In this document: positions 44,961-58,200 of the stretch, one piece after another
Position numbering within the stretch: position 1 is the stretch's first letter
Layout: each line of letters begins with the position of its first letter
DNA from: Halocaridina rubra
Lineage: Eukaryota; Arthropoda; Malacostraca; Decapoda; Atyidae
DNA length: 64,000 bases
Assembly (NCBI GenBank): GCA_037179515.1
Contig: JAXCGZ010003811.1
Span: 7,501 to 71,500 of the forward strand
Direction: 5' to 3'
Made by a program: the position numbers and the translations under genes
Notes under the pieces: model-generated
What the model saw: only the letters and a program-made list of their open reading frames with translations
What the model was told of the DNA's origin: nothing
Databases searched by the model: none

Positions 44961-45999
44961 CAGTGCAAGTGGGGCACAGCTCATCTTCTGAAGGGTTCGA
45001 CAACCATAGGCGGTTTATCCCTGCTGCTTCATTTTACAGTACCTCCCACTTATCCATCCCTGTGGAACACTGACCAGGTGCAGGAAAATCCCTTTGGTGA
45101 TATCACGCGTTCACAATCTCTCTCCATTCTTCTTTATCTCTTAGACATTCTACCCTGAGCACTAATATACCAGATGCATCTGTTGTGCTTTCCATCCCAT
45201 CCAGCCTTCTCATTCTCGATCTAGCTCTTGACCTTACTCCACTTCCATTTGCTCCCTACACTCATTTCGATAGTTGCTCTTCATTTGTTCTTTCCTAATT
45301 CCCACAAGACCTCAGCACCCTGAAAAAACTTTATCATGTCAAGCACATCATTCCTAGATGAACTGGGGGTCATGTTTTCTTCTTCTTGCACAGAATGCTG
45401 AATTACAGTCATCTTGGAGGTATTTGCTTCCTTAATTTATAACTGTTATGCTGTCACCCTGCAGTAGAAGCTGCATCACTTAATATTTTATGGTACATCA
45501 CTCAGTATATCTTTCCTAAAAATGTTTTCATAAGCAATATAATTTCATTTGCCGGTATTTCAGAGAGGACTAATTGGGGTTCCTGTGTCCTTTGATTTGT
45601 ACAAGGAGTAGGTTCCAAGAAATTATGCCACAAACTCTCCTGGCATCATCTTCAGAGTTCTGTAAGCATAATTCATTGCAAATTGAATGGTATCAGTATA
45701 TTATCTATAGGGCATTCTCCCTTAATACAGCTGATTTTGTTTTATGTTAAATGGATCATCTGTTCAAGATTTCTTCCAAGCTTGTTCAGGAGCTTGATGG
45801 CGTAAGATCAGAATTATAGAAGCCAAGTTTCCATTTTGATACTCAGTGTTTGTCACAAATTTTTAAGCGTCACAAAATGGCTGTTTTGAAGCTGATAAAA
45901 TTATCATACTGAACTTTTTCTTTATACTGTTGTATGGGAATTCCATTTTTTGGATGCGTAGAGGCATATTCTATTATTTCCCATAATTATCAAGCTTGA

Positions 46000-46115
<116 letters not shown>

Positions 46116-49100
46116 TCTTGATGTATATTTTGTTTACTTTCTTTCTACCTAATTTTGTGTCATTTAAGTTGAATAAAATGTAACACCTATACAGTATATA
46201 CAAAAAGGATGCACTCCATTCTTGCACTTAGGGATGGCTTAGTCCAAACACACACCTTTGCACTGGAAGAATTTTGCTTTTCAACTTTGTTTTTTTTCAA
46301 TGCTATCACATCTATCTTTCTTCCCACAAATATGGTATGTCTGGTCCCTTTTACTCTCAGTCGTTCTACTACCTCGGACATTCTGAGACCCAGTAGCCCC
46401 TCATTGTGTATGCCTTGATTCATCAGACTCTTCATGGGAGGAAAATATGAAGGGGTGGGAGGGAATTTCAGTCCCCTTGCTCCGCTTCATTTGTTTGACT
46501 TTATGACATAATGGTGGTATGCTTGTCCCTCGCCTCAGCAAGAGAGATTGAAATATTGGAAGCAGAGAACACTTAACTCCTCACTCATTAGAACCCATCC
46601 ATTGCACAAACATAAGTTATTTGCTAAATCATTAGGGAGCAGCGTAACAAATATTGACTGGAACGTGTTGTAGGACATCAGGAAATTTCAACTAGCAGTC
46701 AGTGACAACCCACTCTTCCCTTACCAGACAGACATTGACCCTTTAAAAATAGTATCTGAGGCATTATTATATTTTCTATCAGTGGTATATCAGGCTATTA
46801 TTGTTTTCATAAAATTTTAGTCTCATTGCAAATGACTAGACTGATGTTTTCATTGCATAATACAATTTAGATTAAGGAAATCTTATTGGCTAATATATAC
46901 TTTGTCATAATCAATGGTTTTCTAAATAAGTTCATTTTAATTTAGGTGAAAGCACAGTTGCACTTATTTCAGTATATCCAAACCCCACTTTATAGGTTGG
47001 ACTTAATTCATCCATTATTTATTCATCACCAGGCAAGAATAAATGACTTGCAGCATATTTGCACTTCTTTTGGGCAAGATTAGATACTGTAAGTCAGATT
47101 TGTTCTTAATTTTAATTTATATGGTTTTGAGGTTCTAAAGAAGATTTTCCATTTATATAAAATAGTTACAACATCAATCTCTTAGAGTAATATATTTTGG
47201 ATAGATGTAGATTTTACAATTTAGTAATATTATGGGAGTTGCATAATATCTTTATTCAAGGATAATGCATAATTTTAATGTGTCCTTTTAGAAGACGATT
47301 TATTACTCTACATAGATATTTTCTTTTGCACTATGATTAGCACCTTTAAGAATTTTTCAGATATGTTTTGTTTTTTCTAAATTGATGGACTTCTGATATG
47401 CATCATTATAAAAATTTTCCATTTTAATCATACTTGGAATAATGGTTATGGCTATAATTTTAAAGAAGCAACACTATATACGGTAAGCAGATTATCGAGC
47501 TATACATTACGAAAAAAAAATTCATCTTGGTTTTTTCATAGTCAACCTGCTTAGCTGGGCCTAATACTCCTCTGTTATGAATCTCTCTCTCTCTCTTTTT
47601 TTTTGTACTAATGTACGACAAAGGATTGTATTAAAAGTATTTTGCTTATATTACTGTCCTGTATATAGCAGTGTTTATTAGTATTCTGTGAACTTGACAC
47701 TGAGAATGAATGTTTTTTTTATTTTTTTTTTTATTTGAGCTGTGTAGTCACCAATACTTGAGGGCAAAAAATAATTTTATTAGATGTTACTGGTACAGCA
47801 GTGTTTTAATTATAAATCTGAGATACCCTGATCTCCATGATGGATTTTTATCTCCAACTGATACAGAATTTTCTTTTTTAAAGTACGGTCCATCTTGCAC
47901 ATATGAGAGACGTGTCTTGTAATTGTATACATTGTGTGAAAGAGTCGATTGTTTCAACAAAACATTTGGACGTACTGTCATCTGTGGTGTAAGGACAGAC
48001 ATTTAAATTCATTAATCTTAGAAACCTCTTAGGTAGCATCTTACTTTGTAAAAGAATGAGATTATTGTACTGTATTATGATAAACTAAAGTTTCCTCTGC
48101 CGTGTATATAATATATATACTTACTGTATTATTGAAAACTCATTGCATGGAGTTTATGCAATTTAGGCTTACTATATGAGCAACTGGTGATTGGTTGAAC
48201 AGTATAGGCATTGCATGTATACTAAGGATTGCAGGCTAGTAAGGCTTGTCTGAATTATATCAGCCAACCTGAACTACAAGTATACTGAGCATTAATCATT
48301 TTAACTTCAGCAATTCGTATGTTAATTTTTACACTTCACAGATATAGGCGAGTGCAATGTGTACCAAAGATTATTAATATAATGTGAAGTCGTGGTTTAT
48401 TTGTCTTTAATCAGTTACTTAGAGGTAGAGAAGCCAGACCAGTATTGGTAAGGCCCCCTCCTCATTCTGTTATTTAATTGTTCTTATTGAATAAATGAAC
48501 AAATGGATAAGTAAAAATCTGAGTAATATGCAGAGGGAAAACGTGATCAAATATAATTTGGGTGAAATTATTTTTAATCATACTTTCTAGTCTCATTGCA
48601 AATATTTATCAGAAGATCCTCACTGGCTTACCCTCCTAGAGAGCGACTTTTGTCTTCCTTGTCTTTACAGCGTTTAGGGTGTATTTCTCACGTTGGAATC
48701 GTGCGTGATAATGTTCGAAGTCATTTACAGAGAAAAAGTAAAGAAAATAAGAGTAATACATAGCTGGGTAGTAATGTACTATATTTGGGCACAAAGTATT
48801 TTGATCATTACCAAATCTTTATTCTTTTATTCTGTTTCTCGTATGAATTTGTTATTGTGTAAAGTTTAAATATTTCTCGTATTTTGGTGCATAATACTGT
48901 CATTACAATAGATATAGTTTTTAGTCAGTCTGAAAAATGGAGTTTTAAATGGTTTCTAATTTTGTTATTAGGTCTTGTAAGTATATGTTAGATCTTATGT
49001 AATTACTTTGCATCTCTCGCTCGTGCTTACAGTCTCAGTTTTTATTTAGTGTTACCGTTCCAGTCAAGTTCTACATAGTAAAAAGAACTGTAGAATTTTT

Positions 49101-49859
49101 TTTTCCAATTTAATTATACGGTTAATGTGTAAAAGGAAAGACTTTTTTCAATTTAAATATAGGGTTAATAATATGTAAAAAGGAAAGAAAGTCCATCAGT
49201 GTCCAAGATGTACAGTCTGTTAGGTTATGCAGCAACATTATTTGTTTGTTAATACTAAACCCTTTTACCTTCACTCTGCTGTAAACCAAGTTTGCTAATA
49301 AAATTTGAGATAAAATTGTTATTGACCCTATTATCTGAGGTGTATACTTTTAAATGCTTAGTGTTCTCCCCCCCCCCATGTATGTTTTTAATCCTCGTCT
49401 ATATACAGTTTTTGGAAACAACAATATAACTTGAAGTATGGTAAGCATTAATCTTACTCTGGAGGAGAGTTATTGTAGAAGTCACATATACTTGCTCTGG
49501 ATTGGGGATATGTTTTGAACAAGATTACAATTATCACAAATATTAAGTACTCTACAGTTGTTTGTGATATCCTATACCACTTGTATGGAACTCAGCGATC
49601 AGAAGCTCCCTATGAAACTCATGGAATATATCCAATTAGCGCTCAACATTTCCTTGAATGAATTGCTCTTAAAAATGGCCACCAGTTTGCAGCAGGGTGG
49701 CCACAACTAAATGAAAGAAACTGTAAATTCTTTTCAAGAGCCTGGAAGATATCCTGCAAGCAAAGCCTTCTGAAGGAGATGCATAACCAAATTCAGTGCA
49801 GTGACAATGCTATTGAATTCTGCATTCCAAGAACACAGACACCAGCCAATTCAGTCAAC

Positions 49860-50690
49860 AATGCAAGTTCATAGATCAGTTAGCAGTAAGGTCCAAAGAA
49901 CAGCGACACAACATGCCAATGATTACTGGACACAACTCTGAAAGAAGATCCAAGTGGCTGCTAACATGAGAAACATCTAGGGTGTCTAAGACGCCTTTAA
50001 GAAGGCTATTGGACAGATCCACTTCAAGACAACCACTGGAGACTATAACAGACAAGAGCAAACATTTGGAGAGATGGGTGGAACAATACTCGGATCTCTA
50101 TGGCAGGGAAAACACTATCACAAATGCCATTTTTGAAGCTGTGAAGCGTTTGGCTGTCTTGGAGGAGCTAGATGAGATGCCAAGCCTGGAGGAGCTCAGT
50201 AGAGCCACAGACAAGCTAACCAGAGGTCATTAAGAGTGCATAGGGCCCACTACTTGAACACATGCACACACTGCTCTGTCAGTGCTGTAAAGATGGGAAA
50301 GTTCCCAAAGGCATGCGAGACTGTAATAACAACTCCCTGTAAAAGCTCACAGAAGACTTTATTGACTGCAACAATTACATGGGAATCTCCCTACTGAGCA
50401 TCCTTGGGAAAGTGTTTGCCCATATAGTCTTGATAATAAATACTGCTATATGCCAGGAGCCAAGGGACGTCTCCAACTCCGATTCAAAGATGCTTGCAAA
50501 ATAGACATGAAGGCGTCGACATGGACATTAATGAATGGGAAGACCTATCACAGAACCTACCGCGCTGGAGACAAGAACTGAAGAGGGGCCTCAACAGAAA
50601 CAAAAAGAAAAACTCCAAGCAAGGCACAGAAATAGCCAGCAAGTTCCTCTGTCAGGGAATGCCACTTGCACATTGGCCTACAGAGCCAGT
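49860..50690 (+). pseudogene. Degenerate non-LTR retrotransposon with internal deletion
   Basis: Reading frames on the plus strand give KHLERWVEQYSDLYGRENT, then LDEMPSLEELSRATDKL (endonuclease-to-RT linker) near 50050-50220, and NNYMGISLLSILGKVFAHI (start of the reverse transcriptase fingers) near 50370-50430. The sequence then jumps to an RFKDACKIDMKA-type C-terminal segment near 50485. The RT catalytic core (YADD region) is missing. Several stops and frameshifts are present. It resembles a LINE family common in marine invertebrates; the clade was not resolved. Confidence 0.75.
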
Positions 50691-51029
50691 TATAGTCACA
50701 CAGTTCTCAATATTAATTTACATTCAAATGATGAGTATAGTGATGCTGCACTTAAGGGAAATGGATAATGAAAATTAAATATTATTTAAAAAGTAATCTC
50801 CCACTGAAAATTTAAAAGAACAGGAAATAATGCACTCCTTTAAAATGGACAGACTTTAATAACTATATGGGGCTTCTTCCCATTACATTCTAAAAACAAG
50901 TAAACTTGACCTTGTGTCAATACCTATAATATGTCGTAACTGCAGATATGTATATAATTTTGGCATGTGAAAATATTTTCCTCACTTAAATTTAAAATAA
51001 CTGACATTTGCTATGACATACAACCATAA

Positions 51030-51035
51030 TTTATT
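51030..51035 (-). terminator. Candidate polyadenylation signal for SSX2IP
   Basis: AATAAA on the minus strand (TTTATT on plus), about 400 nt beyond the stop codon at 51431. Position is plausible; not otherwise supported. Confidence 0.35.
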
Positions 51036-51430
51036 TGTACAGTCTCAACACCAGATTAGACTGAATACTTGAAAAGTGTTTTAGTGGTTTTGGTTATCAA
51101 AGATTAACATCAAATGATAAGATTTAAGCTAAGAAGAGGCAATGGATTAAATCAGGAATGACTTTCATGAAGAATCGCCAAATTTATCTTGCCTGATACC
51201 TTGTCCCCACAATATGTTCCATTGAGATCACTTATATGTTTAAAAGAAAAAAAAACCTTGTACAGTATGTCTTGTAGAGCATCTGCACCTTCTGTATGTG
51301 AAAAGAAAATCTATCTATATGAGGACATGCTCTGATTAGAACAAACCGCTGAATATACCATAATAGTGACGTACAAAATACAAAAATAAATACTAAACAT
51401 CTTAAAGTCTATGAGTAACGAGAGGTTTAG

Positions 51431-52214
51431 TTATTTTCTTATTAATTGTTTATGCATATTCTCTTTCTGGTCATCTCTAGCTGAGAAGTCCTGACTAGAT
51501 CGCCTACTGCTAGATAAACTGCTCGGGGCACTAGTAAGAGATTTAACAGGAGGTCTCCTGAGTTTTCTTGCATTCGAGTCTTCGTATGCAGAAGGGTTAT
51601 CATTAAGAGAACCTACTGCTTCACCATGTTGCTGACCAATCTTTGTGATGAGATTTAAAAGATCTGCCTCCAGTGACTTCAGTTTCGATGTCTCCCCCGC
51701 CACTGAATCGTTACCATAAAACATATTCTGAAAAGACTTACCGTCTGAGCTTGCTTGAGGTACTGTCAGCCTTTTCTTAGCACTGCTGGGACTATTGGCT
51801 AGTCTAAAATTAATAAAATCATCTCTATATCCATCAGCAAAATAAGCTAAGTTCTCAGGACCTGGTTTGTACGGTGAAGGAGTTTGTGCTAGGTTTTCAC
51901 TGTCCTTGGACACTAATAGTTCTCCATCAGCCTGACCTGGCTCGAAGGAGTAATTAACAGTGCTATGAAGCAATCCACTATCTTTTAACAAGTCTAAACG
52001 ATTCTGACTTTGACTCCTATATCGCGCAGAAGCCACAGCAGACTTGGCTTTGCGTCTCCTTTCCAATGTGCTTGAACGGGAACTGCACGGAGGAAGAGCA
52101 CTGGCTTCGCCTTCTTCTGATTCATCTTGACGAGGTATTGAAGAGGCACGGCTCACTGGAGCGGATTTGTAACGACAAAGATGATTTCTGGATGCAGAAT
52201 CTGAATACATATCT
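51431..52214 (-). CDS. SSX2IP: SSX2IP last coding exon l
   Basis: 261 codons including TAA at 51431-51433. DMYSDSASRNHLCRYKSAPV begins a Ser/Arg-rich tail with a short helix (LKSLEADLLNLITKIGQQH) and a KEN triplet close to the end (DDQKENMHKQ). Acceptor TTCCAG. The open frame extends 95 bp upstream into the intron, but the acceptor decides the start. Confidence 0.85.
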
Positions 52215-55200
52215 CTGGAATAAACATTACAGATTAATTTTGAGTTATATTTTGAGATTAAGGGTAACCACAACAGTGAATAAATAAAGCGAATTATAAT
52301 GAATAACAAAAGCCTATCAAAGTACGTAAACTCTGATGAAAATATTTAAATAAAGTAACGTCTTAGAAAATTAGAAAAACTGACCATGGAAGCATTATCA
52401 GAAGTGGCTCTCCCTCTTTCTGCTTGGGGAAGTCAGAGGGTTCATTTCTTTCAGAATCATGCTGATATCTGTCTAAAATGTTTTCTTTTCCTTCTCTTAA
52501 TAATAATAATAATAATAATAATACAGTAATAAATAAAAGAATAACAAAAAGCAAATTATGAACGAAAACGTCAATACGATAGAGAGACTTATGAACAAAG
52601 AGGTTATTATTTTGAGAGAAGAAAACGCGGCAGATTTAATGAACTATTAGTGTATGCTACTCAATCCCATACTATTGTTTTTCCATTGTTTTATTGGTCT
52701 GATTTAAGCATTAAAAAGTAATAATATTTCTCATGTTAATAACTGCATAATACTACAGTAATCACACTTAAATATATAGAGCTGTTATTTTTCCCATGAA
52801 TCTCCAGAAAGTCTATTTTTATATTCTCATTTTTGTAATTCTACAAGAAAAATACACTAATCCACAAAGTCTTGATGAAAATACTGTGAATAACAAATTG
52901 ATACTACATGCTCTGGAAAAGCTTCATGCTGGCAATACAGTGTAATAAGTCGAAAAACTAACCTTTTTACAGCCTCCTTGAAGATCCCTTTCCAGTTTTA
53001 GAATTGCTACGATGTAAATAAAAAGTTTGTTAGATAAAACACACTCCTATACGATTAGAAGGTAAAGGAATTCAGAAAATGCATGCAAAGATGGAGTTAC
53101 AGTAAACAATGAGAGATGGTGTAGCATATGATATCTGACAATATATTCACTACAACAGTGAACTTGGAAAAAGAGGAAATGGCATTTTAATGACTAAATA
53201 ACCTCTAGCTCTCCTGTACAGCTTGACAAACTGTGAGCTGCAGCCTAATTTAATTTAAATAAAGTTCATACATGATAACAACTAACAAATTATAGACGTT
53301 ATTTTATCCATGTAAACTTATTTTTTAGGAAAGTGAATGAATAAAATATACGGGAGATCATTTTCGATTCCATACGGGAAAGAATGATTATATGTTCTTT
53401 AAGGGAACCAGAATACTTCAACATGAAAAAAACACTACTGAGGACCAAGAAAGGCTATGAAAGTGATATGGGCTGGAATGAAAATAAAACAGGATATTGT
53501 ACACTTAACTTAAAAAAAAAAAAAAAAAATGTCAATGCAAAAGGTTTAATTTTAGTATAGGGGAAGTTGAGAGATTACCACAACCTGCGAGCACTTACGT
53601 GCACACATTACAAAGCAGAAACAAGTCAGGAATTTGTTATTTGAGTGCAATGGCACATCCCACTGAAACAGGGTTGCCACAACTGAACAAAATGAGAGGT
53701 ACCCGATCTCACATCTTCATTTAGCTGTTACGTAGCAAGAAAAAAGTTTTATACAGAAGACAAATTAATCAACCTACTTAATTCTTTTACTACCATTCCA
53801 AATATTCAAACTACTTTCTAAAATGTATATGTAACATTAACTCTTTCTACACAACCTGTGATATTATTCTAATCAAGAGTTAATATTCTACTTCTGTCTT
53901 TTACGCTTTTGATTTGGAACTTGACCGTTTTCATAACTTTTAACTCAATAATAGCTGTAAAAGTTATCCATTAATACCAGTTTTTTTCTACAACATACCA
54001 TAATTTCTATATTAGTACAAATACTGACACAACAATCTGAATGAATAAGGAAAGCAAAATCCAGGTCATAAAACAATGAAATACATACCGTTGCTGTTTA
54101 TGAAGCCCAGTAGGTCCTAATACAATAGGAGTCGACATTTTTGTACAGTTAATATTACCTCGTGGTGGAGTAATAGTGGGCACAGCAAAGGATTTCAGAG
54201 GGGAAATTGAGAAAAATTCCCCTAAACTTTCACTGGATAAGCTTCCTGCACTTTCCTATGAAAAGAGAGAATGTTCAGTCTTGTGTTACAGACCCTTATC
54301 TCAAAGATATACATCAAAATATTTTGTAACTTGTTACAATAAGAAAGGACTTACAATTCAAATCCACTGTTTCTTGGATGTTAGATCCTATTAAATACTT
54401 GCCATTCTAATAATAAAAATACAGTAATTTTTCCACATTTTTTATGACCACAATAATAAGAAGTAAAATGAACCACCCATACAGCTTTGTTTTTTAATAT
54501 TCTCTACCTCAAAAAATGAGTTGGACAACTCCCAGAAGTGCCTCTTCCTGGTGTTAGATAAAGTATTTCTTAACAGGATGTGAGACTACCAAGCCTGGGG
54601 TGCATGTTTTCTAGGTCTATCAAACTATCTATGTACAAAGGCTGCAATCTTCCTTGTGAAGGGGGTGGTTGAGTCAAAGGATACATTCAGTCACAAAAAG
54701 ACCCACTCACCGTTCTCTCTGAACTTTGTTTCACATAATGCTAAAAAATCAATCTTTCTTCTTACAAATATAATCTCAATCTCCTCCATTTTTCTCTGCC
54801 GTTTGACAATCAAGCACATTCAGAGCCCAAATTGCTAGGGTTCTGGCAGCAAATTTCCTGACAGACGGCTTTTATATACCTTAACTCTGTACAGGCGAAA
54901 AATATGGAGGGGAAGAATTCCCAGATGTCTTGCTCTGTTCCATTTAGTAAACTGTCATACTTAAGCAGAGGTGGTATTCTTGTCCCCTCTCCCAAGAGAA
55001 TAAAAGAGGAAAATACAGACTAAGAGAAAGAGAATGACCTATGGGAGGCAGATGACACTCGATTCAACTACAATGAGCTCGAACTACCATGCTGGTGATG
55101 AAATGATGTTAAAAGCAACATATAAGTAATCTGTTGCAAACTGAACATGGTGCAATTATGGAAAAAGGTGGGCGTGTTCCATGGCAAATAAGGATCAATT

Positions 55201-58200
55201 TATTCGTAAAATGTACAACCATTAAATCCATTAACAGAGCAAGGAAAAAACATATTCAAAATGCCAGATACTCTGATTTTGCTTAAAAGTCAAAACAGTA
55301 TTTCACTTGAAGTCCTCCACAAAGAAGATAAATTTACAGAGGAAAAGGACAGTGTCCTGAATTACTAGACTAATATCTCTGTAAATTAAAAATCATTGTG
55401 GCATTCTCATTAGTAAGAGGGAAGAAATAATTCCTCAACAGTACCATGTGCAGAGCCTGGAATTGTTATGTCTGTCAAGTCAATGGTTATAGATTCCTCT
55501 AGGTAATTTAATTAAAAGTTCAGAAAGGCACTCTATCAAAAAGGAAAGAACTCCCTTTATACAAACTTACATTGGCACTAACTACATCTGCAGAACTCAG
55601 AGTTGGAGGTAATTCTTTTAAGAATTGTCTCTTCAGAAACTCTACCTTTTCTGCCTCAAATGCAGCTTTCTGTAAGGACAAAGGATACTTTCACTCTTAA
55701 AGTATAAAACCATTTTACAATGTATTGATTGTTATTTATATTATTATTCATGAAATATGTGATTCTTATATAATCATATATAAAAACTACTAAATACAGT
55801 ATACAATGTACTACACTAAGAAAAATATACCAATGTTTGTCCAAAGGACAATCTTGAAAGATTTTGGATTTTGAAGATCAATGTATTTGAAGAATAAAAC
55901 ATACTGTAATCACAACAAGACTACAACTTTTGAGTATTGTTTTTCAAAAGCACTTTAAGATGCCCTTATACCTCAAGTCTTTAGCTACAGTTGTGGTTAA
56001 CCTTCTTGCTTCAATACGATAAATGTTCGTGTTTGTAAATAATTATATGCTTCATAGAAGACAAGTGCTAGAAATACGTGTTCTTAATGCAGAAAGAACT
56101 TTTCAGCTCATTATAATTACACTCAGGATAGTGGCCAGGTTGGTAGAGTGCAAGACTGGTTCGTCAGGTCAAGACCTGCCATAGTCTGTGGTTTGAAAGG
56201 GCATTCACTAGGGGTAATGGCTGCACTTGCCAAAACCAAGTCCTTCGAAAGAAGGCAACATCCTAGCCCTTAATAGAAAAGGGAGTAGATGACGTAAAAC
56301 TGGATCATCATTACAATCTAAAAAAGTTAATTTGATAGCAATTAAAACTTTACCTAATAACACAAAATCAAGAATATTTATTTGCTCACATCTTTGTTCA
56401 ATCTAACTGCAGCATTCGTGAAGTTCTCTCTTTCCTCGTGTAGAGATTTCTTTTCTGTTTCTAGCTGTTCCTTTTTTTTCTCTAAAACGGCCAGTTCTTC
56501 GACAAAATAGCTATTCTCTAAAAATCTGACATCATTTTTCCCTGAAAAGGTACCACCATATATAATTAAAATAATGAGAGTAAATTTAAATAATTTTTGT
56601 TTAACAAAACACGTGTACTTAAAAGGTGGTAAATATTTCTCAATAGTTCAGGTTTGCTATAGAGGCAAGTTTCACATATATTCCACTAAGTTACAAAGAG
56701 CTCGCAACAATTGATAATTGTAATAAGTGATTACAAATGGGATGAAATTTGTCCTATAGAGGAAAGGAAGTAGGATGAGATTATATACAACATACATACT
56801 CATCATAAACCATACAAGAAAAGAGATGACCATATTTTAGCACTAGTAATTTCGGTCATTCATCATTTCTTTTCTATGAGATTTCTACAACACATGGTGA
56901 AATATGAACTTACTGATGATGTAATATAACATTATTACAAGGCAATGACAATTCCTGGGAAATAATAAGAATGTGATGTATCTCTAGCGATGAAATTGCG
57001 ATCAATCTATATCCAATAAAAATCAGCAAAAGGAATCATCATAAATTGTAGTGTTTTCATTAATTACTTTATTTTTCAATTCTTATTATACCTCTTTAGA
57101 GTTCAGAGTTAAATTGTCATCATGAATCATAAAACAGCAAACTTTATAATGTTAGAACTTTCACAGCAATTTTGATTTTATAATGTTAAAACTTTCGCAG
57201 CATTTTTGATGATAAGTCTCTTACTTTTCATTTTACAAACCTAATACCACTCCATTGTACAATAAAGAACCGTAAAAACAGAGGCAAAATAGGAAATCCA
57301 GGATCCATTTGAAAGACCATTAGAGTGGAAGAGTAAATGAAGCACAGAGCTTACGATCAAATGTAAGGGTAGTGTAGGAAAGGAGAAAATACCTGGTAAA
57401 AATTGCGTGAGGGGTACTTCATTCCATCTCCATAGGAAGATAGTTATAACTTCTCTTAGTTGAAAAGACTGTCATTGCTACAGCTCGTTGTCATACTTAA
57501 TAAAAAGGAATAAAGGATAGGAATGTGTGAAGAATACACCAGGGTGTGGATTATGTAAGATATAGAAAAACTTGTTGAATGCAAAACTCTAAAGACGTTA
57601 AGACCAAAGACGAACAGTAATTAACTCTCCAATAAGGAAATGTTTGTGTAGTCAAAGAATCTGGAGTTACATAAACGATAGTAAACAGCCTTCGATATGG
57701 AAAATTGATGAACTATGCACTTCAAAGTAAAACTAAGCTCACCTTTTTCCTTTGATGTATTTGTAGACGTAAGACACTCTGTTCTTGCAGCTAACTGAAT
57801 ATGCAAATCCTCTACTTCTTTTTTTAATATTACACACTCTTTGCCCTCTACAATGGCCCTGTTACCTGCATGACAACAATAATAATCATTAAGAGTTAGG
57901 AAGTCAGTGACAACTTCAGTAATGGAAATAAAAACCCACTGTAGTGTATTTTGGGTTCATTAACTAATCATAAAATCAAACTTTCGCTCTCCACTGAAAG
58001 CATTATCAAGATTCCAAAGTACTTGATTGTTACTAAGCTACTTCCTTGCTGTCTGCTGGTTTTGTTGCCTAAGGCAAAGAGAACGACTTGGCTCTGCCCC
58101 TCCATAGCCTCCAAGTATGGTTTCCCTGACCTCGGGTATCGAGGGATAATCTCTGATCATAATAATCATCATGTGAGTGCTTTTCAAACACGGTGGAATA

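Noticed and set aside
49982..50233. Stand-alone host gene of 83 residues
   Set aside because: The translation is a piece of a non-LTR retrotransposon polyprotein with stops and frameshifts on both sides.
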